DNA of 51,114 nucleotides from Candidatus Barnesiella excrementavium (GCA_019115485.1 DXDM01000039.1:1-51114); one strand, 5' to 3'. Counted from the first letter of the stretch, positions 1 to 7,803 are shown. Program-made: numbers and translations. Notes: generated by a model not told the origin, from the sequence alone.

Positions 1-237
1 CAAGTACTTTTCATAAGTCTGTTCCAACTTGTTGCGAAGTTCAATCAAACGGTTGTTCGCTCTTTGCTCCCTGATTTCCCCCTTTTCGGTATTCCAGTCC
101 TCGGGACGGCAATATATCCCTGTGGAAAATACACTGCTCTTGCCGTCTATGGAAATTCGGCACATGACGGATGTGGTACCGTCTGCCTTTACTTTATTGC
201 GGTTTATGTATGGTAATATTGAAAATGTGCTGCGCAT
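1..237 (-). CDS. Tyrosine recombinase, N-terminal part (runs off the window)
   Basis: Seventy-nine codons are open from the ATG at 237 to the window edge, so only the N-terminus is seen. It starts MRSTFSILPYINRNKVKADG and contains DWNTEKGEI followed by a charged helix. This matches the SAM-like, arm-type DNA-binding N-terminus of Bacteroidales tyrosine recombinases, where a short beta-sheet ends in a W-N/D-P/T motif. The catalytic domain would lie outside the window. It sits 35 bp downstream of a second, complete recombinase on the same strand. Tandem recombinase pairs are common at the ends of Bacteroidales integrative elements. The family call rests on the N-terminal pattern only. Confidence 0.75.
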   Translation of the reverse strand, partial: MRSTFSILPYINRNKVKADGTTSVMCRISIDGKSSVFSTGIYCRPEDWNTEKGEIREQRANNRLIELRNKLEQTYEKYL

Positions 238-272
238 AATCGTATAATTTATTTTATTGGTGATACTTATTA

Positions 273-1502
273 TCAGAGTACAAGTTTCAAGTCTTTGGTA
301 GCCTCTATATATTTATCCATGTCTTCAAAAAGTTTCTTCGGAGTCACCCGCGCATAAATCTGGGTAGTAGAAATGTCTGAATGCCCCAGCATTCTGCTGA
401 CCGTTTCTATCGGTACACCGTTTTCGAGTGTGATCAGAGTCGAAAACGAGTGCCGTCCCATATGATAGGTAAGCGGACCGTCTATTCCGGCCATAACCTT
501 CAGACTGGACAAGTTCCACATCAATGCACCGTGTTCTATATGTGGAAACAGTGTCTTTCGTGATTTGCTGCGGTATTTTTCGATAAGCTCTATTGCTTCC
601 GGAAGCAGTTTGACACGGCATAATTTTCCGTTCTTTCCTCGCTGGTATTTCAGCCATATAGCTCCGCTGTCATCCTTTACAAGGTTTGTTTCGGTTATGG
701 ACACTACATCAATATAAGAGGTTCCAGTATAACAGGCGAAAAGAAAAAGATCTCTGGTAGTAATATGCGACCAGCGGTGTTCCTCTATTTCCAAATCACG
801 GAGTTTTTCAAAATCCTCACGGCTCAATGCTCTCGGTGGCTTCTCCAGCTTCTTTGGCAAAGTGTAATGTTCAAAATGATATTTGTCCGAATGTCCTTCC
901 TTAAAGGCTATACGACAGACCCGTTTAAGTAAAGCCAGATAATGGCGTACGGTTTCAACACTTAGTCCACACTTTATGACCACATATTCCTGAAACTCCC
1001 TAATGAACTGCTCGTTCAACTGTCCGAAAGCAAGATCGGAAACCTTATAACGGCTGGATATGAATTCGGCAAGTCGTTGCCGCGTATAAATATAATTGGG
1101 TATCGTTCGTAATGAATATTCCACACCGACAAGAGATTTGACTTCTTCTATGTGACGGTCAAAAAGTTTGAGCAGAGTCATGCGGCTGTCCATTCCACCT
1201 TGAAACAGATTTTTTACTGAAACGGCATCGAAATCGGTTTTCCGTTCTACAAGGGTATCAAATGCTTTGTGTATGGAAACAAGCAGCCTGTCTATTTTGG
1301 CATTGGTTTCCACCGCTTCCTTACTTTTGCCGTTCAACCGGCTTTCCCTCGGATTCCAAAGTTTCTCACTGCAATTCAGTTTACAACTGAATTGTGCTAC
1401 ACTACGGTTTACCGTAATTCTGCCCATGATCGGAGTTTTTCCGTTCTTGTCTGTTCCGCTTCTTTTAAGGTAAAGCAACACCTTGAATTTGTCAATCTTC
1501 AT
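273..1502 (-). CDS. Tyrosine recombinase/integrase, full length
   Basis: A 409-aa site-specific recombinase with the usual Bacteroidales layout: an N-terminal beta-sheet region (about residues 1-100, with the LWNPRESRLNGK motif), a SAM-like core-binding domain (about 105-205) and a C-terminal catalytic domain. Visible catalytic residues are the HMGRHSF box (His and Arg II), LGHSDISTTQIYA (second His and nucleophilic Tyr) and a probable Lys in the KYQRGKNGK beta-hairpin. At the Arg I position the sequence reads CYTGTSYIDV, with Ser instead of Arg. Loss of Arg I is known in several Bacteroides recombinases such as the CTnDOT integrase, so activity is still plausible. It probably mobilises or inverts the accessory region. 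Its partner lies 35 bp downstream. Confidence 0.93.
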   Translation of the reverse strand: MKIDKFKVLLYLKRSGTDKNGKTPIMGRITVNRSVAQFSCKLNCSEKLWNPRESRLNGKSKEAVETNAKIDRLLVSIHKAFDTLVERKTDFDAVSVKNLFQGGMDSRMTLLKLFDRHIEEVKSLVGVEYSLRTIPNYIYTRQRLAEFISSRYKVSDLAFGQLNEQFIREFQEYVVIKCGLSVETVRHYLALLKRVCRIAFKEGHSDKYHFEHYTLPKKLEKPPRALSREDFEKLRDLEIEEHRWSHITTRDLFLFACYTGTSYIDVVSITETNLVKDDSGAIWLKYQRGKNGKLCRVKLLPEAIELIEKYRSKSRKTLFPHIEHGALMWNLSSLKVMAGIDGPLTYHMGRHSFSTLITLENGVPIETVSRMLGHSDISTTQIYARVTPKKLFEDMDKYIEATKDLKLVL

Positions 1503-1778
1503 ACGCTTACATTTTTTGTTGTAAAACTACAATTCTCATAAGCGTTCTTTGATATGCAAAACATTGTAAATCAGTGAGAAATTATCCGGTCTCAGATTAC
1601 TTGATTTGCTCACCGTTACCTATATTGTTCAGGTAACTGGACAGCTAACGTTTTGGTAACTGAAACCGCTCAATATTCTGCACTTCATTGCTTTTTCAAC
1701 TTTAAGCAAAATGATGAATATCTGCTTATTTCCAACACGTTACGATTTATCTGTTCAATCTTGTTAGCTCTTGCTTTT
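1503..1778. other. Recombinase upstream region, no gene
   Basis: No coding region is seen. The stretch holds a 27-bp motif at 1554-1580 that recurs at 8399-8425. It also holds a short inverted pair, GTTACC at about 1615-1620 and GGTAAC at about 1632-1637, and another GGTAAC copy near 1655. These are possible recombinase binding or crossover sites for the adjacent integrase, but nothing in the sequence proves it. Confidence 0.4.
1554..1580 (+). repeat. 27-bp imperfect direct repeat, copy A (integrase-associated)
   Basis: The motif begins ATGCAAAACATTG and ends GTGAGAA. It lies 52 bp upstream of the integrase start and matches the segment at 8399-8425 at 24 of 27 positions in the same orientation. 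Such a pair bracketing an accessory segment could be attachment-site-like. It could equally be a conserved leader that travels with this recombinase family. Confidence 0.5.
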
Positions 1779-1955
1779 TACTTTATACTCCATTTGAGTA
1801 GGCACTCGTATGCGGTCATCCAAATCTCTTTAGGCACAGACATTTACACAGTGTCGAAGATGCTGACGCATAAGAATGTCACCACCACTCAAATCTATGC
1901 TGATTTGGTTAATTCCAAGAAGAGAGAGACGGCGAATAAGATTTCACTGAAATAA
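1779..1955 (+). pseudogene. Tyrosine recombinase C-terminal remnant
   Basis: The 3' part of an open frame encodes HLSRHSYAVIQ, then TVSKMLTHKNVTTTQIYADL. These are the HxxR box, the second catalytic His and the nucleophilic Tyr of a tyrosine recombinase, followed by a normal tail. Upstream of about 1779 the frame has no family resemblance and the N-terminal 300 or so residues are missing, so this is a decayed fragment. It is on the opposite strand to the intact recombinases and lies about 55 bp from the left end of the IS256-type element. It probably marks an older integration or IS-mediated deletion. Confidence 0.75.
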
Positions 1956-2011
1956 ATAATAATAAGGCTGTCTCAAAATAGAATTGCAAAAGTAAAAATC
2001 TTATAGATTGG

Positions 2012-2049
2012 CACTATAAAATATTTTGTGTAAATGGAAACAGGATTCA
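2012..2049 (+). repeat. Left terminal inverted repeat of the IS256-type element
   Basis: It pairs with 3337-3374. The inner 25 bp are nearly identical in inverted orientation. The outer part reads CACTATAAAATA against CACTGTCCAAAA at the other end. Confidence 0.75.
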
Positions 2050-2100
2050 AGTTTGAGTCTCGTATTTTTTTATTTTATAGATTTGCAAAATGAGAAGATT

Positions 2101-3321
2101 ATGAAAGAAAAGAATCAAGTAGTGCCCGATGAGGTATTAAGCAAGGAGTTCCTTAGCCAGTTCAAGACAGAAGCTGATGTGAGTAAGTTTCTGAAACAGT
2201 TGCATACCCAGGTGCTGGAGAAGATGCTTGAGGGTGAAATGGATGCCCATTTAGGCTATGAAAAGAATTCTGTGGCCGGTAATAACAGTGGTAATTCACG
2301 CAATGGCAGTTATCCGAAGGAAATCCAAACCGAACATGGAGAAGCGGTCATTTCCATTCCCCGTGATCGTAATGGCCAGTTTGAGCCGATAGCAGTGCCC
2401 AAACATGAAAGTCGTGGACTTTCTATAGAAAAGCTCGTTATCTCCCTATATGCCAAAGGAATGAGTGTTTCTGACATAGAGGAAGAGATGCGTGAGATTT
2501 ATGAGATAGAACTCTCCACATCAGCCATTTCCATCATTACAAACAAGGTAAACCAGGCGGCCCAGGAGTGGCAGAACCGACCTTTAGATCCGGTTTATCT
2601 CATTGTCTGGATGGACGGAATAGTCTTTAAAGTGCGGGATAACGGCAAGATCATAAACAAGACCGTTTACCTTTGCGTCGGGCTGAAACAGAACGGTCTG
2701 AAGGAAGTTCTTGGCATGTGGGTCGGCAAATCGGAAAGTTCTTCTTTCTGGATGGGTGTCCTGACTGATTTAAAGGCGCGTGGAGTACAGGATATACTGA
2801 TTACCTGTACAGACAACCTGAATGGATTTACGGATACCATCCGCACCGTATTCCCTCAGTCATCCACCCAAATCTGTGTGGTTCATCAGATCAGGAATTC
2901 CTGTAAATACGTCGTTTACAAGGACAAGAAAGAGTTTACGGAGGATATGAAGAATATCTATAATGCACCCAACAAAGAGGTCGCTGCCACGGAACTTGAC
3001 AATCTGGAAAAGAAATGGGGAGGAAAGTATCCTTATGCCATACTGTCTTGGAGAAACAACTGGGATGATCTGACTGTTTTCTTTCAGTTCCCGCTGGAAA
3101 TCAGAAAAATAATCTATACCACAAACCTCATTGAAAACCTGAACGGGAAAATCAGAAAGTACACCAAATCAAAGCTTTCATTCCCCTCAGATGATGCCGT
3201 CAAAAAGACCGTGTATCTTTCACTTATGGAGATTGAGAAGAAATGGACGATGCCTATTTCAAACTGGGGATTAATTATGAACCAGTTTATGCTTATCTTT
3301 GAAAACAGAATACAGATATAA
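2101..3321 (+). CDS. IS256-family (mutator-type) transposase
   Basis: A 406-aa protein from the ATG at 2101. The frame is open further upstream, but that part overlaps the terminal repeat and has no family resemblance. The N-terminal part carries [14 protein letters not shown] and [12 protein letters not shown], hallmarks of mutator-type transposases. The DDE centre is visible as [15 protein letters not shown] (first Asp), [10 protein letters not shown] (second Asp) and [17 protein letters not shown] (Glu near the C-terminus). It cuts and re-inserts the surrounding element through the two terminal repeats. Length and motifs are normal for the family and no frameshift is seen, so it should be active. 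Confidence 0.95.
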   Translation: MKEKNQVVPDEVLSKEFLSQFKTEADVSKFLKQLHTQVLEKMLEGEMDAHLGYEKNSVAGNNSGNSRNGSYPKEIQTEHGEAVISIPRDRNGQFEPIAVPKHESRGLSIEKLVISLYAKGMSVSDIEEEMREIYEIELSTSAISIITNKVNQAAQEWQNRPLDPVYLIVWMDGIVFKVRDNGKIINKTVYLCVGLKQNGLKEVLGMWVGKSESSSFWMGVLTDLKARGVQDILITCTDNLNGFTDTIRTVFPQSSTQICVVHQIRNSCKYVVYKDKKEFTEDMKNIYNAPNKEVAATELDNLEKKWGGKYPYAILSWRNNWDDLTVFFQFPLEIRKIIYTTNLIENLNGKIRKYTKSKLSFPSDDAVKKTVYLSLMEIEKKWTMPISNWGLIMNQFMLIFENRIQI

Positions 3322-3336
3322 GAAGAAACTTATAAC

Positions 3337-3374
3337 TGAATCCTGTTCCCATTTACACAAAATTTTGGACAGTG
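3337..3374 (-). repeat. Right terminal inverted repeat of the IS256-type element
   Basis: Inverted partner of 2012-2049; it begins 15 bp after the transposase stop codon. Confidence 0.75.
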
Positions 3375-3544
3375 TCGACGAAGTTGACCGAAATCCTGTA
3401 CATCTTCTTTGGCATCCACACGGCGAATGCAGTACAGCTCGTCCGGCGGGAAGTCAACGAAATTGCTCAGGCTGCCTGATGTTCGAGGTGAGTGAGAAAC
3501 GGCCCTTTCACTGGAGTATTGGCTCCAGTTGGGTCCAAAAATGA
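3375..3544 (-). other. Unidentified coding-like remnant between the IS and a terminator
   Basis: No complete gene lies here. Read on the minus strand, one frame gives a protein-like run (NFVDFPPDELYCIRRVDAKE and onwards) that runs directly into the IS right end. This looks like a gene fragment cut by the insertion. I do not recognise the family, and the segment is too short to be certain it ever coded. Confidence 0.25.
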
Positions 3545-3568
3545 AAAAAGGGGCTCCGAAACGGAGCC
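3545..3568 (-). terminator. Rho-independent terminator for the fimbrillin/IdeS-like operon
   Basis: GGCTCCG-AAA-CGGAGCC forms a perfect 7-bp stem with a 3-nt loop. On the minus strand it is followed by CCTTTTTT. It lies about 130 bp downstream of the stop codon at 3700, so it would end that operon's transcript. Confidence 0.8.
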
Positions 3569-3606
3569 GAAAATATAAAAAGATGAGTTCGATCGGAAAA
3601 ATTACC

Positions 3607-3655
3607 GGGACAGTCTGCCGATTGACTCATAATGACGGAATTAAACGACTGTCCC
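3607..3655. repeat. 9-bp perfect inverted repeat with a 31-nt loop
   Basis: GGGACAGTC at 3607-3615 and GACTGTCCC at 3647-3655. It lies between the operon stop and its terminator. It could be an extra 3'-UTR stem or a trace of a lost element; no function can be assigned. Confidence 0.5.
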
Positions 3656-3699
3656 TATTGTAGTCCTGTCCATAATCAATGCCTGATGACGGAGGTGAT

Positions 3700-4596
3700 T
3701 CAGAAGGATATGCCTCCGTTGACAGTTCCCTGGGACTCCCATCCTATGATCTCCACTCCGTCCATTCTGATCCCGTCCGAAGAAATCTCAAGCCGCACCG
3801 TCAGCATTTTGCCTCCTTCAAGCTGACTGAGCGCCTGACCGTCCCCGGTGGTGTCCGGAAGAGTGAACGTCTTTTTCATACCCTGGAAAGAGACCTCTAC
3901 AGTGACATCGTCTTTCTGCTGCGGAATCAGCATATATGACACGGAATTCCCCTTCTTTTCCATGTATCTTGCCGGACGGGCAGCAGAGCCTGATTCAACT
4001 TCGCCCTTGCGCAGATCCACCGTGCATGAGGACATCGCATTGACGGATGTGGCTACCTGCGAAAGATCGGAATCGGAATAAGTGCCGTCAGACACATATT
4101 CTATGGCAAGCCTGTGGAAAGCATGAGAGAATTTCAGCTCCACCGCCGACGCCTGGTACGCCACCGGAACAGCCTTGGCAAGCAGAAGATCCGTCTCGCC
4201 GTCTGCCGGCATGTCAAAACGGAAACTGCCGTCTGAAACGGCATCCTGATCAGGATAACATCCTGAAAAATACACCGTACCGGAATTATCCGGAAGCTCC
4301 AAATCCGACCAGAAAAGTTCCGTTTCTCCCACCGTATAGATCTCGCTTATATCATCAAAGCCCTCTCCTGAAACCGTAAGCCGGAACATGTCTCCGCTTA
4401 CGAAATTTCCGGAGCCGTCCTGTCCGAGCTGAGGCGACTTCACAATGGGGCCTACGGTAGTCCTTATGTCGATTTTTCCCGTCACTTCATCGCTGCCGCC
4501 GTCCCCGCCGGGAAGGACGGATCTGTCGCATGAGACGGCCGCCGGCAGAATCGCCGCAGCATATAGAAAAAATTTATAACTCTTCATAATCATCAT
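3700..4596 (-). CDS. Fimbrillin-family surface lipoprotein
   Basis: About 298 aa. The N-terminus MMIMKSYKFFLYAAAILPAA ends in a lipobox with the acceptor Cys (AAVSC), so it should be an exported lipoprotein. The body is beta-rich and carries ELKFSHAFHRLAIEYVSDG, the F-x-H-A-x-H-R-L type motif of the Mfa/FimA-like fimbrillin families. The same motif occurs in the neighbouring gene. The ATG at 4596 is chosen over one at 4638 because it directly precedes the signal peptide; the ATG at 4587 is equally possible. It is the second gene of a two-gene operon, 64 bp after the IdeS-like gene, with a small GC-rich hairpin (about 4632-4644) between them. A role as pilus subunit or surface anchor is inferred. 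Confidence 0.75.
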   Translation of the reverse strand: MMIMKSYKFFLYAAAILPAAVSCDRSVLPGGDGGSDEVTGKIDIRTTVGPIVKSPQLGQDGSGNFVSGDMFRLTVSGEGFDDISEIYTVGETELFWSDLELPDNSGTVYFSGCYPDQDAVSDGSFRFDMPADGETDLLLAKAVPVAYQASAVELKFSHAFHRLAIEYVSDGTYSDSDLSQVATSVNAMSSCTVDLRKGEVESGSAARPARYMEKKGNSVSYMLIPQQKDDVTVEVSFQGMKKTFTLPDTTGDGQALSQLEGGKMLTVRLEISSDGIRMDGVEIIGWESQGTVNGGISF

Positions 4597-4660
4597 AATA
4601 TCTATGTCAAATAAAATGTCTGCAATCCTGCCGGGCACTGCCCGACATCATTTTTCAGCT

Positions 4661-6490
4661 TCAGTCGTCTGTGCGCACTTCCGGAAAGGCGTTCCGCCAT
4701 ACGTCACGCATAAGATCCATCGTAGTCACTCCGACTATCGCATACGATGTACCCTCCCCGATCAATATCTTGAATCCGCTACCCTCATTGTAGGTGATCT
4801 TCTTGCGGATCAGGCGATGCCTCTGGAACGGAGTGCTGCTGCCTGTGACCTGAAAATTATAATAGTCGTTGTTGTCGACATAATATACGGCCGAGATATA
4901 TCCTTCATCATCGAATTCGACACCATAGAGAGCCATGACATGCGTCAGTCCGTGTGAGCGTATGAATCCGAGTCCGCGGTCATTCTCAAGGGCGTCTTTT
5001 ATGAGCTCGTTGAACGTTTCCTTGCTGAAGCCCCCGAAAGAGTCGGCTATCTTCATTCCCTTGAAAACCTCCGTAAAATAGCCTCCGAAGGCATCGTCGT
5101 CGAAAGTGTCGTTTAGACCCAATCCGGGAGTGTGGTTGATGAACCAGTTGATGCCGTCCCTCGCATCCCCTCCGCGGTTACGGCTTGCCTCCCTGAAGAA
5201 ATTGAATATCTCGCTTTTTTCAGTGCCAGAAAATTCAGATGAAGGGCGCGGATATTTCGGGCACACATCTCCATATTTACGGTCATACGCGGCAATATAG
5301 TCGCTGTTGATGTTCATCCACCAGTGGAGCATGCATGCCGAAGCGGCCGCCCAGCACATGTTGCTGTCATGATAGCCGGGACGGGAGTTGCTTTCGTCCG
5401 GATTGTCCTTGTCGCAGTCATACCAGCGGAAGCCCTCCTGCCAGTTCAGATAGGCTGTTTCAGGATCGCTGTCAAACTTGAACCATACTCCTGAAGGGAA
5501 GTTCCACGGATAAAATTTATCCGTATCTGTCAGCACTTTCACGGTCTCCTCATTGTAGTCAGGAGTTTCCGGCGTCTTGACTCCATATACCCAGCATATT
5601 TTCCCAGCATAGTCGGGATCAGGCTCCGGCTCTTCCCCGGGGCCGACGCCGCCCTGATTCAGACTCAGGTTCAGCACAGTCTCCTTTCCGCTCTCCAGAA
5701 AATCCCTGCCGCCGATTTCCGACGGCGCCTTGAAGGTCGAGGTCTTGCCGCCCGCAGTTATTTCCACCCATCCGTCGGAATAAGGGCCCAAACTGCCCGG
5801 GAAAAGTATTGCGGAAAACTTGCCCTGACTCCCTTCCGCTTTTCTGGCATCTATTCTCACCTTTTCACCGGACGGATCATTCAGACTTCCGCTATAGATT
5901 GAAAGCGACCCCTCGGTCTCATTGAGGACCTTTACTGAAAGGTCTTCGGGCAATGTACCGTCAGAGCCCGTAATGTTTATGACAAGCCTGTGCATGGCAT
6001 GCCTGAAAGGGAATTCTATCCTGTTGCCTGAAAGCGAGCCAAGATCAATGTCGAGATGGCTCCACAGAAGATCCGATTCCATGTAGCCGTCCCCGCTCTG
6101 GTCGGTCTGCACCTTATGGCGGTGCACGTTTGACCCGATGCCTTCAGCCTCCGATACAGGATAATATGCGGAAAGCCTGGCCGTGCCGGATCCCAGGTCG
6201 CTCTTCTTCAGCGCCGGAGTCCACCTGCCGTTCTCAAGAGTGAGAATGACATGCCTGGAAGGACTGCCGTATATATACAACCCGACCTTGTCCCCTTCCG
6301 TAAAAGTTCCGCTCCCGTCTTCATCCACATCCGCCCTCACTGATGGCATATCCTGCGTATCATCAACAAAACCGTTTTTGGTGAATGCCAGTTCAATGAA
6401 TCCGTCATCCTGTACGGAAACAGGCTCCTCCGTCTTCATGCAGGCCGGCAAGAAAAGAAGAAAAGCAGCGGCTGCTGTAAACGCACGCAT
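4661..6490 (-). CDS. Lipoprotein with fimbrillin-like domain and IdeS/Mac-like (C66) cysteine protease domain
   Basis: About 609 aa. MRAFTAAAAFLLFLPAC is a lipoprotein signal peptide. Residues about 25-290 are a fimbrillin-like beta domain with PFRHAMHRLVINI, then comes an acidic linker (GEEPEPDPDY). The C-terminal part (about 300-609) follows the streptococcal IgG protease IdeS in order: VWFKF, GFRWYD, the nucleophile box MCWAAASACMLHWW (IdeS: LCGAATAGNMLHWW, Cys94), THVMALYGVEFDDEG (IdeS: NHVINLWGADFDSNG, His262) and YYVDNND (IdeS: YVTDSDSN, Asp284). The His-to-Asp distance is 22 residues in both. This suggests a papain-fold endopeptidase displayed on the cell surface; that it cleaves immunoglobulin is inference. 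The upstream frame begins at 6538, but a strong promoter at 6546-6577 would leave that ATG leaderless, so the start at 6490 is preferred. Confidence 0.8.
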   Translation of the reverse strand: MRAFTAAAAFLLFLPACMKTEEPVSVQDDGFIELAFTKNGFVDDTQDMPSVRADVDEDGSGTFTEGDKVGLYIYGSPSRHVILTLENGRWTPALKKSDLGSGTARLSAYYPVSEAEGIGSNVHRHKVQTDQSGDGYMESDLLWSHLDIDLGSLSGNRIEFPFRHAMHRLVINITGSDGTLPEDLSVKVLNETEGSLSIYSGSLNDPSGEKVRIDARKAEGSQGKFSAILFPGSLGPYSDGWVEITAGGKTSTFKAPSEIGGRDFLESGKETVLNLSLNQGGVGPGEEPEPDPDYAGKICWVYGVKTPETPDYNEETVKVLTDTDKFYPWNFPSGVWFKFDSDPETAYLNWQEGFRWYDCDKDNPDESNSRPGYHDSNMCWAAASACMLHWWMNINSDYIAAYDRKYGDVCPKYPRPSSEFSGTEKSEIFNFFREASRNRGGDARDGINWFINHTPGLGLNDTFDDDAFGGYFTEVFKGMKIADSFGGFSKETFNELIKDALENDRGLGFIRSHGLTHVMALYGVEFDDEGYISAVYYVDNNDYYNFQVTGSSTPFQRHRLIRKKITYNEGSGFKILIGEGTSYAIVGVTTMDLMRDVWRNAFPEVRTDD

Positions 6491-6545
6491 TGCGGAAGCC
6501 GCATTACCACACATAAACATTGTCATATAATTGGTCAAAAGACTG

Positions 6546-6577
6546 CAAATTTACAGATTTTCGCAGAAAAATGCAAA
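6546..6577 (-). promoter_or_regulatory. Bacteroidetes promoter for the IdeS-like operon
   Basis: On the minus strand, TTG (6574-6576) is followed by a 20-bp spacer and TAAATTTG (6546-6553), matching the Bacteroidetes -33/-7 consensus. Transcription would start near 6540. This gives a 5' leader of about 50 nt before the ATG at 6490. Confidence 0.7.
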
Positions 6578-6609
6578 AAAAAATCAACGCCGGGGGGCTT
6601 TTGGCAGAG

Positions 6610-7500
6610 TCAACGAGCAAGTGCAACACGAGACAAAATTATAACAAAAGTCTAAAGAACTCGTCCTTGGGGGTAGAAAAGTTCAACTTTTCCCTGGGCC
6701 TTCGGTTTATCTTCAGCTGGACGGAATGGATGAACTCGTCGCTGAGTTCCCGGAAGTCAGTCCCTTTGGGGATATACTGCCTTATCAGCTTGTTCATATT
6801 CTCTATCCCGCCTTTTTGCCACGAGGCATAACTGTCGGCAAAGTATACCGGTGCCTTGAGGGCTTCCGATATTTTCTTATGCGAGCGGAACTCGAAGCCA
6901 TTGTCAGTGGTTATCGTCAGCACATTCTTCCTGTACGGGTATAGAAGCCTGATGACCGCATCGGCAACTTTCTCGTGGTTCTTCCCGCAGGGCAGTCTTT
7001 CCATTATCAGGTAGTTCCTGCTCCTTTCACATAAGGTCAATATCGCACTTTTCTGCATTTTCCCGACAATAAGGTCCATTTCCCAGTCCCCGAACCTCCT
7101 GCCATCCGCTTCCGCCGGCCTTTCATGAATGCTGACCCTGTCCGGTATGTTCGTGGCTACCGTCGGCCGCCTCCGCCTCTTGTGCCGCCTGTATTTCATC
7201 TTATGCCGGCAGTGGATCTTCAATTCCCCGATACCGTCATCCCGTATCAGCTCATAGATCCTCTCGTGCGATATCTCAATCCCTTTCTTCTTCAGGTAAC
7301 CTGATATCTGCCTGGGGGACCAGTCCTCACTGACAAGCAGCCTTTTCGCTTCCCCTAGGACATCTGGCGGCGTCTCCCTGTTCCTTACTGTCCGCTCTCG
7401 CCTGTCCAGAGCCCGCTCGTGCGCTATCGACCACCAATACTTCCCCTGACGTTTGCTGTTCCTCCGGATTTCCCTGCATACCGTACTCCTGTTCACTCCT
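6610..7500 (-). mobile_element. IS30-family element, 5' end missing
   Basis: The transposase gene and its downstream end are present. The stretch around 6615-6630 (AGCAAGTGCAACACGAG) resembles an IS30-type terminal repeat. At the other side the sequence passes directly into a different gene at about 7500, and no matching terminal repeat is seen. The left end and the first codons of the transposase are therefore gone, most likely through an adjacent deletion. The element should not be able to move itself. Confidence 0.6.
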
Positions 7501-7589
7501 ATCTGCCGAGCTCCTTCAATAAGGAGAATCTTGTCCTCCTTAGAACTGAGGTGGTCATCTATATATGATCGGATCTTTCTGTACAGCAT
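6639..7589 (-). CDS. Chimeric ORF: DUF4143-type ATPase start fused to an IS30 transposase
   Basis: A 316-aa open frame with two origins. Residues 1-30 (MLYRKIRSYIDD, then ILLIEGARQIG) match the N-terminus and start of the Walker A motif of DUF4143/AAA-type ATPases, which normally continue GKT. Instead, from residue 31, the frame reads VNRSTVCREIRRNS, the end of the helix-turn-helix of an IS30 transposase. The DDE catalytic domain follows: GDWEMDLIVG, TTDNGFEF and GGIENMNKLIRQY. The length is slightly below normal for IS30 transposases because the first part of the HTH is missing. The frame has no internal stop, so a fusion product could be made from the ATPase promoter. Full transposase function is doubtful. 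Confidence 0.8.
   Translation of the reverse strand: MLYRKIRSYIDDHLSSKEDKILLIEGARQIGVNRSTVCREIRRNSKRQGKYWWSIAHERALDRRERTVRNRETPPDVLGEAKRLLVSEDWSPRQISGYLKKKGIEISHERIYELIRDDGIGELKIHCRHKMKYRRHKRRRRPTVATNIPDRVSIHERPAEADGRRFGDWEMDLIVGKMQKSAILTLCERSRNYLIMERLPCGKNHEKVADAVIRLLYPYRKNVLTITTDNGFEFRSHKKISEALKAPVYFADSYASWQKGGIENMNKLIRQYIPKGTDFRELSDEFIHSVQLKINRRPREKLNFSTPKDEFFRLLL
7500..7589 (-). pseudogene. 5' fragment of a DUF4143-family ATPase gene
   Basis: About 30 codons remain, ending inside the Walker A motif at GARQIG, where the IS30 sequence takes over. DUF4143 ATPases are usually 380-450 aa, with an AAA domain followed by the DUF4143 domain; here more than 90% is missing. The ATG at 7589 lies 7 bp from the first copy of the 33-bp-periodic repeat array, so the native upstream region seems to be preserved. 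Confidence 0.65.
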
Positions 7590-7713
7590 TACTTCTACAC
7601 TTTTCTAAAAGAATTGATATTGCAAATATACACTTTTCCATAAAAACATTCCTCTTGATTATACACTTTTCTAATATTATTGTCGCATTTTCCTAATAGA
7701 TTTAAGGGAAACA

Positions 7714-7743
7714 TTGAAATACGAAGTTTATCAACTAAATTTG
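7714..7743 (+). promoter_or_regulatory. Promoter between the two repeat clusters
   Basis: TTG (7714-7716), a 19-bp spacer and TAAATTTG (7736-7743) match the Bacteroidetes consensus on the plus strand. There is no plus-strand open frame downstream, only a hairpin and a T-rich run. Confidence 0.6.
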
Positions 7744-7749
7744 CAATAA

Positions 7750-7803
7750 CATACTCACCCCGCTTCCCACAAGAACAGCGCGCTCAGGGTGAGTCTTTTA
7801 TTT
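7750..7803 (+). ncRNA. Candidate very small RNA (about 50 nt)
   Basis: The predicted start (about 7749-7751) lies a few bases before ACTCACCC (7753-7760), which pairs perfectly with GGGTGAGT (7787-7794). Inside, CGCT (7761-7764) can pair with AGCG (7777-7780). The outer stem is followed by CTTTTATTTTTAT, a terminator-like tail. The whole unit of promoter, structured RNA and terminator fits in about 90 bp. Transcription is inferred. The alternative is an orphan terminator that insulates the array. Confidence 0.4.

Larger units (their letters stand above)
2012..3374 (+). mobile_element. IS256-family insertion sequence
   Basis: A single transposase gene (2101-3321) is bracketed by imperfect inverted repeats. 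The left end (2012-2049) and the reverse complement of the right end (3337-3374) share TTTTGTGTAAATGG followed by AACAGGATTCA, with mismatches in the outermost 10 bp. The element is about 1363 bp. No 8-9 bp target duplication is apparent: the left flank ends in ATAGATTGG and the right flank begins TCGACGAAG. One end may therefore be altered, or the flanks may have recombined. Confidence 0.85.

Noticed and set aside
1964..1990. A second IS end (GGCTGTCTCAAAA-like sequence)
   Set aside because: It resembles ends of some IS elements, but no partner repeat or transposase for it is present.
2003..3383. Target-site duplication of the IS256-type element
   Set aside because: The 9 bp on the left (ATAGATTGG) and on the right (TCGACGAAG) do not match.
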